A stretch of 64,000 nucleotides of DNA from Armatimonas rosea (GTDB lineage Bacteria > Armatimonadota > Armatimonadia > Armatimonadales > Armatimonadaceae): contig NZ_JACHGW010000001.1 of assembly GCF_014202505.1 (NCBI RefSeq), positions 1,612,001 through 1,676,000 on the forward strand. The letters are read 5' to 3'. The notes below the pieces were generated by a model. It ran no database searches. It was not told where the DNA came from and saw only the letters and a list, made by a program, of their open reading frames with translations. The translations under genes were made by a program, and so were the position numbers. Positions 17,602 through 24,638 of the stretch are shown one piece after another; within the stretch, counting starts at the first letter, position 1, and each line of letters begins with the position of its first letter.

Positions 17602-19476
17602 CTACTCCAGCGAGGTGACGGCGCGCTGGTAGGAGAGAATCTGGTACTGCTTCTCCACGGCGGGGAAGGCAGGCGGTGGGGTATCGGTGACTCGCTGGTC
17701 GAAGTTGCGGTTCATCAGGAAGCCGTTCTCCACCGTACCATCGGGGAGGGCGCTTCCAAAGGTGCCGTTGTTCTTGACAATGTAGCCGCCGATCAGGTTG
17801 AAGACACCTGCCGCACGGGTCGAGGGGTTGGTGGCGTTGAAGGTGTTGTAGGCCATACAGATCGCATGCACCGACACATTGGTCAGAGCCGTCCCTCCGT
17901 CGTCGGTATCGGTGATGCGCATATTGCCCGCCACAAGCCCCATCATCCCACTCTGGGCGGTCGCTGCCGCTGCCGTGGAGAGGATATTGTTAGCGTTGGT
18001 GCTGTTGCTAATGAGATTGCGGTAGACAATCCCTCCGTTGATATTGATGCCCTTGGTCTGCTCGGTGGCGATCAGCATTCCCCACTGGCGGCTAACAACC
18101 CCATTGACCATAATGCTATTGGCAATCGTCCCTGCAAGTCCGCCCCGCATCGAGCCGGTCTGCTCCCCGATATCGCCATTGACATAGATAACCCCATTGG
18201 GGACACCTGAGTAGGTCGTCCCGGAGCTATAGGTCCAGGTGCCGCCGTTGTCCCATGCCGCGTTGGTATTGTTGCGCTGGTAGACATAGACATTGGTGGT
18301 GTTGCTTCCGGGGATCATATCAATGACAGTCTTGATGTCTTTTTGAGTGCTGGCATTGTACTGGATGACCTGAATCTGTTGGCTCGTATCCCCGAGGCCT
18401 GGTGCATAGGTACCACCGAGCTGGTCGAAGGTCTTGAGGAACATCTCCTTGACATCACCATTGATATAGATTCCCGCTGTCGGGGTTCCGACACCGGGAA
18501 TCTGGACACCGACTGAGGTAATCGCGGTTGCATTTCCTAGAGCCGCCACTCTCTGGTTGGTGTTGGCAACAGGCATCGGCACCAGGGGCACCCCGGTCTG
18601 GGGCGCGACTGCTGCTGCGGTGACATTGGTCCAGCGGCTGCTACTGGGCGTGCTCAGGCTCGTGCCGGTCGATGTCTTTCGGTACCACTTGAGCTGGCTA
18701 GCGGTCATGGCGGTGGTGAAGTAGTCGGTGTCGGCGTAGGTGAAGATACGCGAGCTTGTCGCCGCGACCATGCTGGTCCAGATGATGCTCAGGGTCGCGG
18801 CGGGGTCCACTGCGGTTCCCGCCGTGTTCACGCCATTGACATGGACAGGGCCTTGGAAGCGTGTGAGGCCCGTCACCCACCAGGAGGTCGGGCAGGTGTC
18901 GCTGAAGTAGGCGTAGCGCGAGAACGAGTTCTGGCGCACAAAGATGCGGCTGAGGAAGGTAAAGCCCATGTACTCGCCGCGGCTCTCGATCGCGTACATC
19001 TTCCGTGCGCCCGTGCTGTTGCTCGAAAAGGGGTAGAAGCGAACGTAGATATCACCGGGCTGCTGGGGGATCGAGGCGAGCTGGTTGACCGTGGGCCCTT
19101 GGCTGAAGGTCAGCTTGGTCCAGCCGGTTGCTTCCGTCCCGTTGTAGAAGCTTGCGACACTTCCCGGTGAGAAGGCAGCCGTGTTGGTGGGTGCGGTGGT
19201 CTGCTGGACAAGCCACTGGATCGCGAGGCGGATTCCTGTTTCGGAGAGAACCTCGGCCTGGAAGCGGTTGCCGCGCTGGTTGGCCTGGGAGAGCTGGTTA
19301 TGAGAGTCCTCGCTCAGGCTTCCATTGAATACCTGGGCATTGTTGAGCCCTTGGATCGCCCCGACGATCACCATGGAGGTAACCCCGAGGAGAACCAGCA
19401 TTGTACCCACCATCGCCATGCCCTCTTCAGGCTTGCGTGTGGAGCGACGAGATCGTTTTTTGGTTAAGTGCGTCAT
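17602..19476 (-). CDS. Large secreted pilus-associated protein with PilX-like N-terminus
   Basis: The 624-residue protein has a basic leader and then one hydrophobic segment (EEGMAMVGTMLVLLGVTSMV) resembling PilX-type minor pilins. The fifth residue after the candidate cleavage site is Gly rather than Glu. The remainder is Ser/Thr/Asn-rich and beta-strand-like, with several Gly-Ile-Tyr-Ile-Asn-Gly-Asp type repeats (IYINGDVKEM, VIYVNGDIGEQ), so it is probably surface exposed. It is the last of three co-oriented pseudopilin-like genes. The ATG at 19476 was chosen. An upstream TTG at 19488 is possible. Confidence 0.65.
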   Translation of the reverse strand: MTHLTKKRSRRSTRKPEEGMAMVGTMLVLLGVTSMVIVGAIQGLNNAQVFNGSLSEDSHNQLSQANQRGNRFQAEVLSETGIRLAIQWLVQQTTAPTNTAAFSPGSVASFYNGTEATGWTKLTFSQGPTVNQLASIPQQPGDIYVRFYPFSSNSTGARKMYAIESRGEYMGFTFLSRIFVRQNSFSRYAYFSDTCPTSWWVTGLTRFQGPVHVNGVNTAGTAVDPAATLSIIWTSMVAATSSRIFTYADTDYFTTAMTASQLKWYRKTSTGTSLSTPSSSRWTNVTAAAVAPQTGVPLVPMPVANTNQRVAALGNATAITSVGVQIPGVGTPTAGIYINGDVKEMFLKTFDQLGGTYAPGLGDTSQQIQVIQYNASTQKDIKTVIDMIPGSNTTNVYVYQRNNTNAAWDNGGTWTYSSGTTYSGVPNGVIYVNGDIGEQTGSMRGGLAGTIANSIMVNGVVSRQWGMLIATEQTKGININGGIVYRNLISNSTNANNILSTAAAATAQSGMMGLVAGNMRITDTDDGGTALTNVSVHAICMAYNTFNATNPSTRAAGVFNLIGGYIVKNNGTFGSALPDGTVENGFLMNRNFDQRVTDTPPPAFPAVEKQYQILSYQRAVTSLE

Positions 19477-19506
19477 TTTACTATTCAAATCTTCTTTTGA
19501 TAAATA

Positions 19507-20622
19507 CTAGCCAATCGGAACCGGTGTTGGCTTGGGCGTCGGTGTGGGCGTCGGGGTTGGCACCGGCGACGGAGTAGGTGTGGGTGTGGCCGGCTTGGGT
19601 GTTGGGGTCGGTGTGGGCACCGGCGTGGGCGTGGCTGGCTTGGGCGTGGGGGTCGGCGGTCCGGGCGTGGGTGTGGGCGTCGGCACCGGGGTCGGAGTCG
19701 GTGTGGGCGTCGGCACTGGGGTCGGCGTCGGCACCGGCGAGGGCGTCGGAGTCGGCGTGGGCGTGGGCGTGGGCACCGGGGTCGCGTTGTTGGGCTGCGG
19801 AACCAGGTTCGCATCGGTGGGGTAGGGGACGGTCACCGACGAGTACAGGGCGGAGTTTGCCATGTAGACCGTGCGGCCCGAGACCCGGTTGACCAGGTTG
19901 ACCCCATCGGAGCTATCGTTGGTCTGCTCTCGGCCCGGATAGGCATAGTCGCCACAGACCACCTTGATGATCACGCTACGCTTGGAGCCGGTTGTACGGG
20001 TAAACGAGACCGCGTTCCATGCCGTGGAGACATTGCTGGTCAGCAGGCGCTGCTCGGTGCGGACGCCATTGACATAGCGCCAGAGCCACAGACATGTCCC
20101 GTAGCCGGAGTTCGAGGTCCCGTTGGGGTTGCCCCGAAAGACCAGGGTCGTATTGGTAATGCTCGTGACCGAGCGGTCCATGGGCTGGAGCGCACCGCTC
20201 AGCGAGACCGTCACCCCCGTGCCGCTCTGGACACTCGCGCTTCCTGATGCAGGGGCTAGGACATACATCGCCGTGTTGAGCTGGCTGGACCAGCCAGCCT
20301 CGCTGTTGGTGTTGTTGGAGATGTAGTTGCTCGCCGCGCCCATCGCGCTGTTCCAGGCTACCCCCGCTACCGCAACGGTATCGAGAGGTAAAACAACCCC
20401 ATAGGACTCCTCAATCTCCAGGCTCAGGTACTGCTGGATGCGGCTTGCTTCACGAGATGCCGTCAGCCCCGAGCTGAGCTTTGAGACCGTGCGGCTGGAG
20501 TTGACAAAGAGCTGCATGGCGGCCATGAAGATCAGTGCCATAAGCGCCGAAGAAAAGCCCACCTCGGTTAAGGTGAAGCTTTTTCGGGCCTTCTTGAGAG
20601 AAAAGGGTTGACGTTTTTTCAT
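19507..20622 (-). CDS. Pseudopilin with long Pro-Thr-rich C-terminal tail
   Basis: The 371-residue protein has a class III prepilin leader: basic KKARKS, then [17 protein letters not shown] with Glu at mature position 5. The residue before the cleavage site is Ser instead of the usual Gly. After a globular domain of about 250 residues, the last 95 residues are almost entirely Pro-Thr/Pro-Val repeats. Such tails are usually extended, wall-spanning or O-glycosylated. The ATG shares a base with the upstream stop (TAATG), so translation is coupled. An in-frame extension further upstream would run through the neighbouring gene. Confidence 0.8.
   Translation of the reverse strand: MKKRQPFSLKKARKSFTLTEVGFSSALMALIFMAAMQLFVNSSRTVSKLSSGLTASREASRIQQYLSLEIEESYGVVLPLDTVAVAGVAWNSAMGAASNYISNNTNSEAGWSSQLNTAMYVLAPASGSASVQSGTGVTVSLSGALQPMDRSVTSITNTTLVFRGNPNGTSNSGYGTCLWLWRYVNGVRTEQRLLTSNVSTAWNAVSFTRTTGSKRSVIIKVVCGDYAYPGREQTNDSSDGVNLVNRVSGRTVYMANSALYSSVTVPYPTDANLVPQPNNATPVPTPTPTPTPTPSPVPTPTPVPTPTPTPTPVPTPTPTPGPPTPTPKPATPTPVPTPTPTPKPATPTPTPSPVPTPTPTPTPKPTPVPIG
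19510..19790. repeat. Short-period tandem repeat coding for Pro-Thr/Pro-Val
   Basis: About 280 bp on the plus strand read as GTNGGN hexamers, the complement of Pro-Thr and Pro-Val codon pairs. They encode the C-terminal tail of the pseudopilin. Such repeats expand and contract by slippage, so length may vary between strains. Confidence 0.9.
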
Positions 20623-21209
20623 TATTGCACGAGGGTTTTTGAGATAAGCGTACTGGCGGAGTAGTGGTGCATCTGGCTCACACCACCCCAGCCCCACCAC
20701 TGCACCGTGACTGTCACACGGATTAGGTTGTAGGAGGTGGTACTTCCTGTGGTGACAACACTCGGGGTGAAGGGCTCGATAAAAATATAGCCACGCGGGC
20801 GGGTCGCGCTGGTCGTGTCTTGAGTCCCCGACGAGGTCATCCCCCCCGGGAAGTAGCGCCAGAGGTTGTCTGTCGTGGTGAACTCGACCGTGGTAGAGAC
20901 ATCCCCGTTGGCGTTATTAAGAGGCGCAGTGCCCGTCCCATCGATGATCATGAGCCCATTTTGGTTGAGCTGGCTCCCTTCGATGTTGGAGTAGCCCGCC
21001 TCTTGAAGCTGGGCGATCTTGTGCATCACCAGCATCTGGGCCTGGTTGAACTCGGAGGCGTAGCGCACCGAGCGCGCCATGATCGGCAAGGTCATCCCCG
21101 CCAAGACAATCATGGAGCTGAGGATCATCATGGCGAGCATCACCTCGAAAAAGGTAAAGCCGCGTGGGTGACGTCTTGTGTGATGGCTGCGTTGAGTTCG
21201 GATAGACAT
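20622..21209 (-). CDS. Type IV pilin-like pseudopilin
   Basis: The 195-residue protein has a canonical class III leader: basic [10 protein letters not shown], cleavage after Gly, then [20 protein letters not shown] with Glu at mature position 5. The hydrophobic alpha-helix is followed by a Thr-rich globular domain. It would be processed by a prepilin peptidase and assembled by a type IV pilus or type II secretion machine. No peptidase, ATPase or platform protein is in the window. It is the first of three genes in this group, preceded by a low-GC intergenic region. Confidence 0.85.
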   Translation of the reverse strand: MSIRTQRSHHTRRHPRGFTFFEVMLAMMILSSMIVLAGMTLPIMARSVRYASEFNQAQMLVMHKIAQLQEAGYSNIEGSQLNQNGLMIIDGTGTAPLNNANGDVSTTVEFTTTDNLWRYFPGGMTSSGTQDTTSATRPRGYIFIEPFTPSVVTTGSTTSYNLIRVTVTVQWWGWGGVSQMHHYSASTLISKTLVQ

Positions 21210-21313
21210 GATCGTATTGTTAATTTTGGGAGGGAAGAGGTATTTCGGTTAGGGCTATTTCACCTTGGCAAAATACCTGTTTTTGGTAAGATTACGGGCT
21301 GTTTTTATGTTCT

Positions 21314-21343
21314 TTGTCACTATCTGTTGATATTAGATACTAT
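21314..21343 (+). promoter_or_regulatory. Candidate promoter for gmhA-gmhB
   Basis: TTGTCA (21314-21319) and TACTAT (21338-21343) are separated by 18 bp in the low-GC gap 21210-21416, about 70 nt before the gmhA start. The same gap must also hold the divergent pseudopilin promoter, which was not pinned down. Confidence 0.45.
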
Positions 21344-21416
21344 TTAATGAGGCTTTAATGGTAAGGCCTGAGGGCTCCAAAAACAAGATGTAGGTCCGGG
21401 GAGGTATCATAAAGAC

Positions 21417-22025
21417 ATGAGTGATATCCTTCCCGACACGAGCCAGGGCACCCCGGCCTACGTGTCCGACTACCTGAGCAAGCTGACTGCACTGCTGGCC
21501 GCGATCGACACGACCCAGGTTGCAGCGACTGTCGAGCTGCTCTTGGACTGCTGGCAGAACAACCGACGGCTGGTCTTCTGTGGCAATGGGGGCTCCGGCT
21601 CGACCAGCACACACATGGTCTGCGACTTTCAGAAAAATATCTGGCTCGACGGTGGCAAGCCCTTTGAGGTGGTCTCCCTGACCGACTCGCCTGCGCTCCT
21701 GCTGGCCTGGGGCAACGACACGGACTTCACCAATGTCTTTGCAGGGCAGGCACGGACCTGGCTGCGCAAAGACGATGTCCTGATCGCGATCTCGGGCTCG
21801 GGGAACTCGCAGAATGTCCTGGAGGCGGTGAAAGTGGCCAAAGAGGTGGGCGCGACTACCGTGGGGCTCTGTGGCTACGGCGGAGGGAAGCTGGCCGGGG
21901 TGAGCGATATCGCCCTCGTGGCGGACCTACGCAACATGCAGCTGGTCGAGGATGTGCACATGGTGCTCTGCCACGTGCTCTTCTCCGCCCTGCGCGACCG
22001 GATCAAGGGGCTACTCGCCGCGTGA
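21417..22025 (+). CDS. gmhA: D-sedoheptulose 7-phosphate isomerase (SIS domain)
   Basis: GmhA converts sedoheptulose 7-phosphate to D-glycero-D-manno-heptose 7-phosphate. The 202-residue SIS protein has FCGNGGSGSTSTHMVCDFQK, LTDSPALLLAWGND and ISGSGNSQNVLEAV, the conserved GmhA phosphosugar-binding segments. VEDVHMVLCHVL near the end supplies the usual Glu and His. GGGGAGGT lies 11 nt before the ATG. The stop overlaps the GTG start of gmhB, so the two are coupled. Confidence 0.92.
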   Translation: MSDILPDTSQGTPAYVSDYLSKLTALLAAIDTTQVAATVELLLDCWQNNRRLVFCGNGGSGSTSTHMVCDFQKNIWLDGGKPFEVVSLTDSPALLLAWGNDTDFTNVFAGQARTWLRKDDVLIAISGSGNSQNVLEAVKVAKEVGATTVGLCGYGGGKLAGVSDIALVADLRNMQLVEDVHMVLCHVLFSALRDRIKGLLAA

Positions 22026-22540
22026 GGCGCGCTGTCTTCCTGGACCGCGATGGGGTCCTCAATGTCTACCTCCCCGGCGACTACGCCAAGACTCCCGACG
22101 AGCTAACGCTGCTGCCGGGAGTCGGGGCGGCGGTGGCACGGCTCCAGGGTGCGGGCTTTCTGACGATCCTAATCTCCAATCAGCAGGGAGTCGCCAAGGG
22201 GCTGATGACCCAGAGCGATCTGGAGGCGGTCACGGCCAAGCTCCGCGCCGAGGTGCCGCTCGATGCGGTCTACTACTGCCCGCACCTCAAGGACGAGCAC
22301 TGCGCCTGCCGCAAGCCCAAGCCGGGGATGCTCCTGCAAGCGGCGCAGGAGCACGGGATCGACCTCGCTCAGTCCGTCTTTATCGGCGACACCCCCACCG
22401 ATGCCCAGGCCGCACAGGCCGCCGGTGTCCCCTTTATCCTCGTGCTGACCGGACAGACCAAGACCGCCGAGGGCTTTGTGATCGAGCCCGCCGCCACGGT
22501 CGCCAGCCTAGACGCCGCGGTGGACTGGGTGCTCGGCTAG
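22022..22540 (+). CDS. gmhB: D-glycero-D-manno-heptose 1,7-bisphosphate phosphatase
   Basis: This 172-residue HAD phosphatase removes the C7 phosphate. Motif I is FLDRDGVLN, motif II is ISNQQGVAKG, and motif IV is FIGDTPTDAQAA. The zinc-binding insert of GmhB/HisB-type enzymes is present (YYCPHLKDEHCACRKPKPGM). The GTG start overlaps the gmhA stop by three bases. A REP element begins at the base after the stop codon. Confidence 0.92.
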   Translation: MRRAVFLDRDGVLNVYLPGDYAKTPDELTLLPGVGAAVARLQGAGFLTILISNQQGVAKGLMTQSDLEAVTAKLRAEVPLDAVYYCPHLKDEHCACRKPKPGMLLQAAQEHGIDLAQSVFIGDTPTDAQAAQAAGVPFILVLTGQTKTAEGFVIEPAATVASLDAAVDWVLG

Positions 22541-22601
22541 CGTCCCCCCGATCAGAACGGGGGGGCTAGAGAGCCTGCGGCTGGGAAGGCCTTCGGCCAT
22601 A
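22541..22601 (+). repeat. REP element (family A) left of the RAYT gene
   Basis: A head hairpin (CCCCCCG, 7-nt loop, CGGGGGG) is followed by a GCCTGCGGCT linker and the tail GGGAAGGCCTTCGGCCATA (22583-22601). The 19-nt tail is repeated exactly, in inverse orientation, at 23115-23133 on the other side of the transposase gene. Confidence 0.9.
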
Positions 22602-22611
22602 AAATTTTTGC

Positions 22612-23157
22612 ATGGTTTTATCAGATTTTGGGGTGCTGAGCCGTTATAGGGACGTGGAATCTACTCGTCGAAATCATACGGAAATTGCCCTGCACATTGT
22701 CTGGACAACTTGGAAACGAATGCCTCTGCTGGCAGATGAGTCTTTGGAGCGCTGTGTCTGGCGAACGGTTCAAGCTGAAGCGGAGAAGTGCAAGTGTACG
22801 GTTCTCGCCATTGGAGGAATGCCGGATCATGTCCACCTTGTCCTGATTCAGCCTCCGACCATTACTCTGGCAAAACTACTCAACCAGGTCAAAGGTGTCT
22901 CTTCCTCGGTGGCACGCGAACATTTGGGGAGTGAGCAGTTCTTCCGTTGGGCCAATGGCTATGCCGCATTCTCTCTGAGCCGCCCGCACTGTAAAGAGGT
23001 GGTCGCCTATGTGCTTCGCCAAAAAGAACACCATGCAGATCAGAACCTCTGGCAAGACTGGGAGTGGACCCCACCCATGTACACCCCAAATACCCCCTCC
23101 CCCATGGCCGATTCTATGGCCGAAGGCCTTCCCAGCGGAGCCTGCGACGCTCGTTGA
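22612..23157 (+). CDS. REP-associated tyrosine transposase (RAYT, Y1/IS200-like)
   Basis: This 181-residue HUH-superfamily single-strand transposase has H73-V-H75 in MPDHVHLVL and a catalytic tyrosine Y133 in AYVLRQKEHH, the RAYT pattern Y-x3-Q-x2-HH. RAYTs cut and mobilise REP hairpins and usually exist as single, non-mobile copies flanked by REPs. That is exactly the arrangement here. The C-terminal 13 or so residues and the stop codon are encoded inside the right-hand REP. A TAAAAT lies 6 nt before the ATG, partly formed by the end of the left REP. Confidence 0.9.
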   Translation: MVLSDFGVLSRYRDVESTRRNHTEIALHIVWTTWKRMPLLADESLERCVWRTVQAEAEKCKCTVLAIGGMPDHVHLVLIQPPTITLAKLLNQVKGVSSSVAREHLGSEQFFRWANGYAAFSLSRPHCKEVVAYVLRQKEHHADQNLWQDWEWTPPMYTPNTPSPMADSMAEGLPSGACDAR

Positions 23158-23178
23158 CGCCCCGCTCTAACCGGGGCG
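23115..23178 (-). repeat. REP element (family A, inverted) right of the RAYT gene
   Basis: Tail TATGGCCGAAGGCCTTCCC, a linker with GCTCGTTGAC, and head CGCCCC...GGGGCG in inverse order. It matches the REP at 15366-15429 almost base for base and overlaps the 3' end of the transposase gene. Confidence 0.9.
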
Positions 23179-23205
23179 ATACCTCCAACCGGCGGGACAA
23201 GCAGG

Positions 23206-23211
23206 TACAAT
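23206..23211 (+). promoter_or_regulatory. -10 box TACAAT 5 nt before the start codon
   Basis: AGG-TACAAT-AGCCC-ATG places the expected transcription start at or next to the ATG at 23217, implying a leaderless mRNA. No Shine-Dalgarno sequence or -35 was seen. Confidence 0.5.
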
Positions 23212-23216
23212 AGCCC

Positions 23217-23786
23217 ATGTCTGCGCCGATTCGTTTCTGGGGAAGGGTGGTCTCGCTACGCCCACGGCTGGTCTTGACCAAGTTCGAGGGAAGTACCGAG
23301 GCGAGCTGTCCGGGGTACATCCTAACCCTGGAAGGGACCCTGACCGAGGGAAGCGCACCGCCGGTAGGGAGCACGTTTACCGTGGCGATTGGCCCGGCGA
23401 CCATGCAGAACCGCGAGCTCGCGCTTGGGGACCTGCTCCGCGGCGATGCCCACCCGGTCCCCGATGGCCTCCCCGATGTCCCCGCGCAGCTGTATAAAGT
23501 GGGGGTTCTGCGGCTGATCGCCCGCACGGAGACCGAGATTCCGCTCGATCCCCCGCGCACCGACTCCCCCCTGAGCCCCGATGACGTCGAGAGAGCCCCC
23601 CGGCGGGCGCTGGCGATCAAGTGCTTGCTCTCGGAGAGAGGCGGCTGCCGCGACTGCTCCCATGCCGTCTTAGCGTGTGTCGTGCGCCTCACCGACCCGC
23701 GCAACTACCGAACCGGGCGCTGGAGCCAGGTGCCTGCCTGCCTTGGCCCCGAGAGCTGCCCGCACTTTATTCCGCGCGAGGATTAG
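23217..23786 (+). CDS. Conserved-looking unknown protein with Cys-rich C-terminus
   Basis: No family was recognised for this 189-residue protein. The N-terminal half looks beta-rich (FWGRVVSLRPRLVLTKFEGS, GYILTLEGTL). The C-terminal 60 residues carry clustered cysteines (CLLSERGGCRDCSHAVLACV, then CLGPESCPHF), which suggests a metal or Fe-S site. No signal peptide or membrane segment is visible. The following NIL-domain gene starts 17 nt downstream. The start is supported by a TACAAT box 5 nt upstream. Confidence 0.6.
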   Translation: MSAPIRFWGRVVSLRPRLVLTKFEGSTEASCPGYILTLEGTLTEGSAPPVGSTFTVAIGPATMQNRELALGDLLRGDAHPVPDGLPDVPAQLYKVGVLRLIARTETEIPLDPPRTDSPLSPDDVERAPRRALAIKCLLSERGGCRDCSHAVLACVVRLTDPRNYRTGRWSQVPACLGPESCPHFIPRED

Positions 23787-23788
23787 GG

Positions 23789-23794
23789 TACAAT
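23789..23794 (+). promoter_or_regulatory. -10 box TACAAT 9 nt before the NIL-domain gene
   Basis: GGG-TACAAT lies just after the preceding stop codon and 9 nt before the ATG at 23804. It gives a leader of zero to a few bases. Confidence 0.4.
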
Positions 23795-23803
23795 GGAGCC
23801 ACG

Positions 23804-24085
23804 ATGACAGGCAGTGCCGTTTATAACCTCACTTTTACCCGCGAGATGATGGAGACTCCGATCCTCGGAACTATCGCGCGGCGTTTTCGTATCTCCCTTA
23901 CCATCCGCCGGGCGATGCTCTCCGAAGAGGGGGGCGCCGCGGAGGTGGCTTTCTCCGGCCCATCGGAAGAGATCGAGCGGGCAATCGCGGACCTTCAGAC
24001 CTTTGGAGTCACCACCCAGGGCCCGCTCGAGACCCTGGTCGGAGCTAGCACCGGAGCCATCCAGAACCCGGGGCGTGGTACCTAG
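23804..24085 (+). CDS. NIL-domain protein
   Basis: The 93-residue protein is almost all NIL domain (VYNLTFTREMMETPILGTIA, then AEVAFSGPSEEIERAIADLQ). NIL is a ferredoxin-like fold found at the C-terminus of methionine ABC transporter ATPases and in some ferredoxins. Stand-alone copies may bind amino acids or sulfur compounds. No transporter is nearby, so the role is unknown. Longer upstream readings overlap the previous gene and were discarded. Confidence 0.8.
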   Translation: MTGSAVYNLTFTREMMETPILGTIARRFRISLTIRRAMLSEEGGAAEVAFSGPSEEIERAIADLQTFGVTTQGPLETLVGASTGAIQNPGRGT

Positions 24086-24105
24086 CCCCCCAAGAGCACA
24101 AGGAG

Positions 24106-24138
24106 AAGCCGGGGCTCTCCCCGGCTTTCCTTATTTTT
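24106..24138 (+). terminator. Rho-independent terminator after the NIL gene
   Basis: A perfect 9-bp stem AAGCCGGGG/CCCCGGCTT with loop CTCT, followed by TCCTTATTTTT. Confidence 0.92.
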
Positions 24139-24198
24139 ACTGATTTTTCTTGAGTGTGGAACGCTCAGGTAAATTCTGATGTATAAAGAACTGAAGCT

Positions 24199-24603
24199 AT
24201 GACTAGATTTACCGAAGAGGCCCTGCGGGCATTTCTTGATAACCAGGGAGGCATCTCTCGGTTCTGGCAGCCCGCCGCCGATGTTCACGAAACCGACGGC
24301 GAGCTCGTTATTAAGCTTGAGCTTGCCGGAGCGACCATCGAGACCCTCTCGGTGACCCTCTCCGGTGACGGGCGGCACCTGACGGTCTCAGGGGCACGCG
24401 GGGAGAGCCCGGCGGAGCGCCGGCTGGTCTGCCACCAGCTGGAGATCTACTTCGGGCCCTTCGAGAGAACCTTTGAGATCCCCGATGATTTTCGTGTGGA
24501 GCGAGAGGGGATCACGGCGACGCTGAAAAATGGCTTCTTGACCATTCGCTTGCCCGAGCGAGCACGTGTCCCCACACGGAGCATTCCGATCTCGCAAGAG
24601 TAA
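24199..24603 (+). CDS. Small heat-shock protein (Hsp20/alpha-crystallin)
   Basis: The 134-residue chaperone has an alpha-crystallin domain at about residues 30-125: PAADVHETDGELVIKLELAG at its start and the conserved LKNGFLTIRLPE near its end. A C-terminal I-x-I-like tail (SIPISQ) may mediate oligomerisation. It lies 35 nt upstream of lon on the same strand, so the two may be co-transcribed as stress genes. A TATAAA (24182-24187) and a short inverted repeat TGAGTG-N5-CGCTCA precede it. No CIRCE element was found. Confidence 0.92.
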   Translation: MTRFTEEALRAFLDNQGGISRFWQPAADVHETDGELVIKLELAGATIETLSVTLSGDGRHLTVSGARGESPAERRLVCHQLEIYFGPFERTFEIPDDFRVEREGITATLKNGFLTIRLPERARVPTRSIPISQE

Positions 24604-24638
24604 GCTGAGTTGGTGAGAGTAGAGGGAGTAAAGACAAA

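Noticed and set aside
19510-19790. Regularly repeated plus-strand sequence that might look like a CRISPR array or other direct-repeat locus
   Set aside because: The period is about six bases with no spacers, and it is fully explained as Pro-Thr/Pro-Val codons of the pseudopilin tail.
21210-21416. Possible cyclic-di-GMP riboswitch before the pilin or gmhA genes
   Set aside because: The low-GC gap has a weak AGGTATTT/AAATACCT inverted repeat, but no GEMM-type conserved core was found on either strand.
24150-24187. Possible CIRCE/HrcA operator before the small heat-shock gene
   Set aside because: The short TGAGTG/CGCTCA inverted repeat does not match the TTAGCACTC-N9-GAGTGCTAA consensus.
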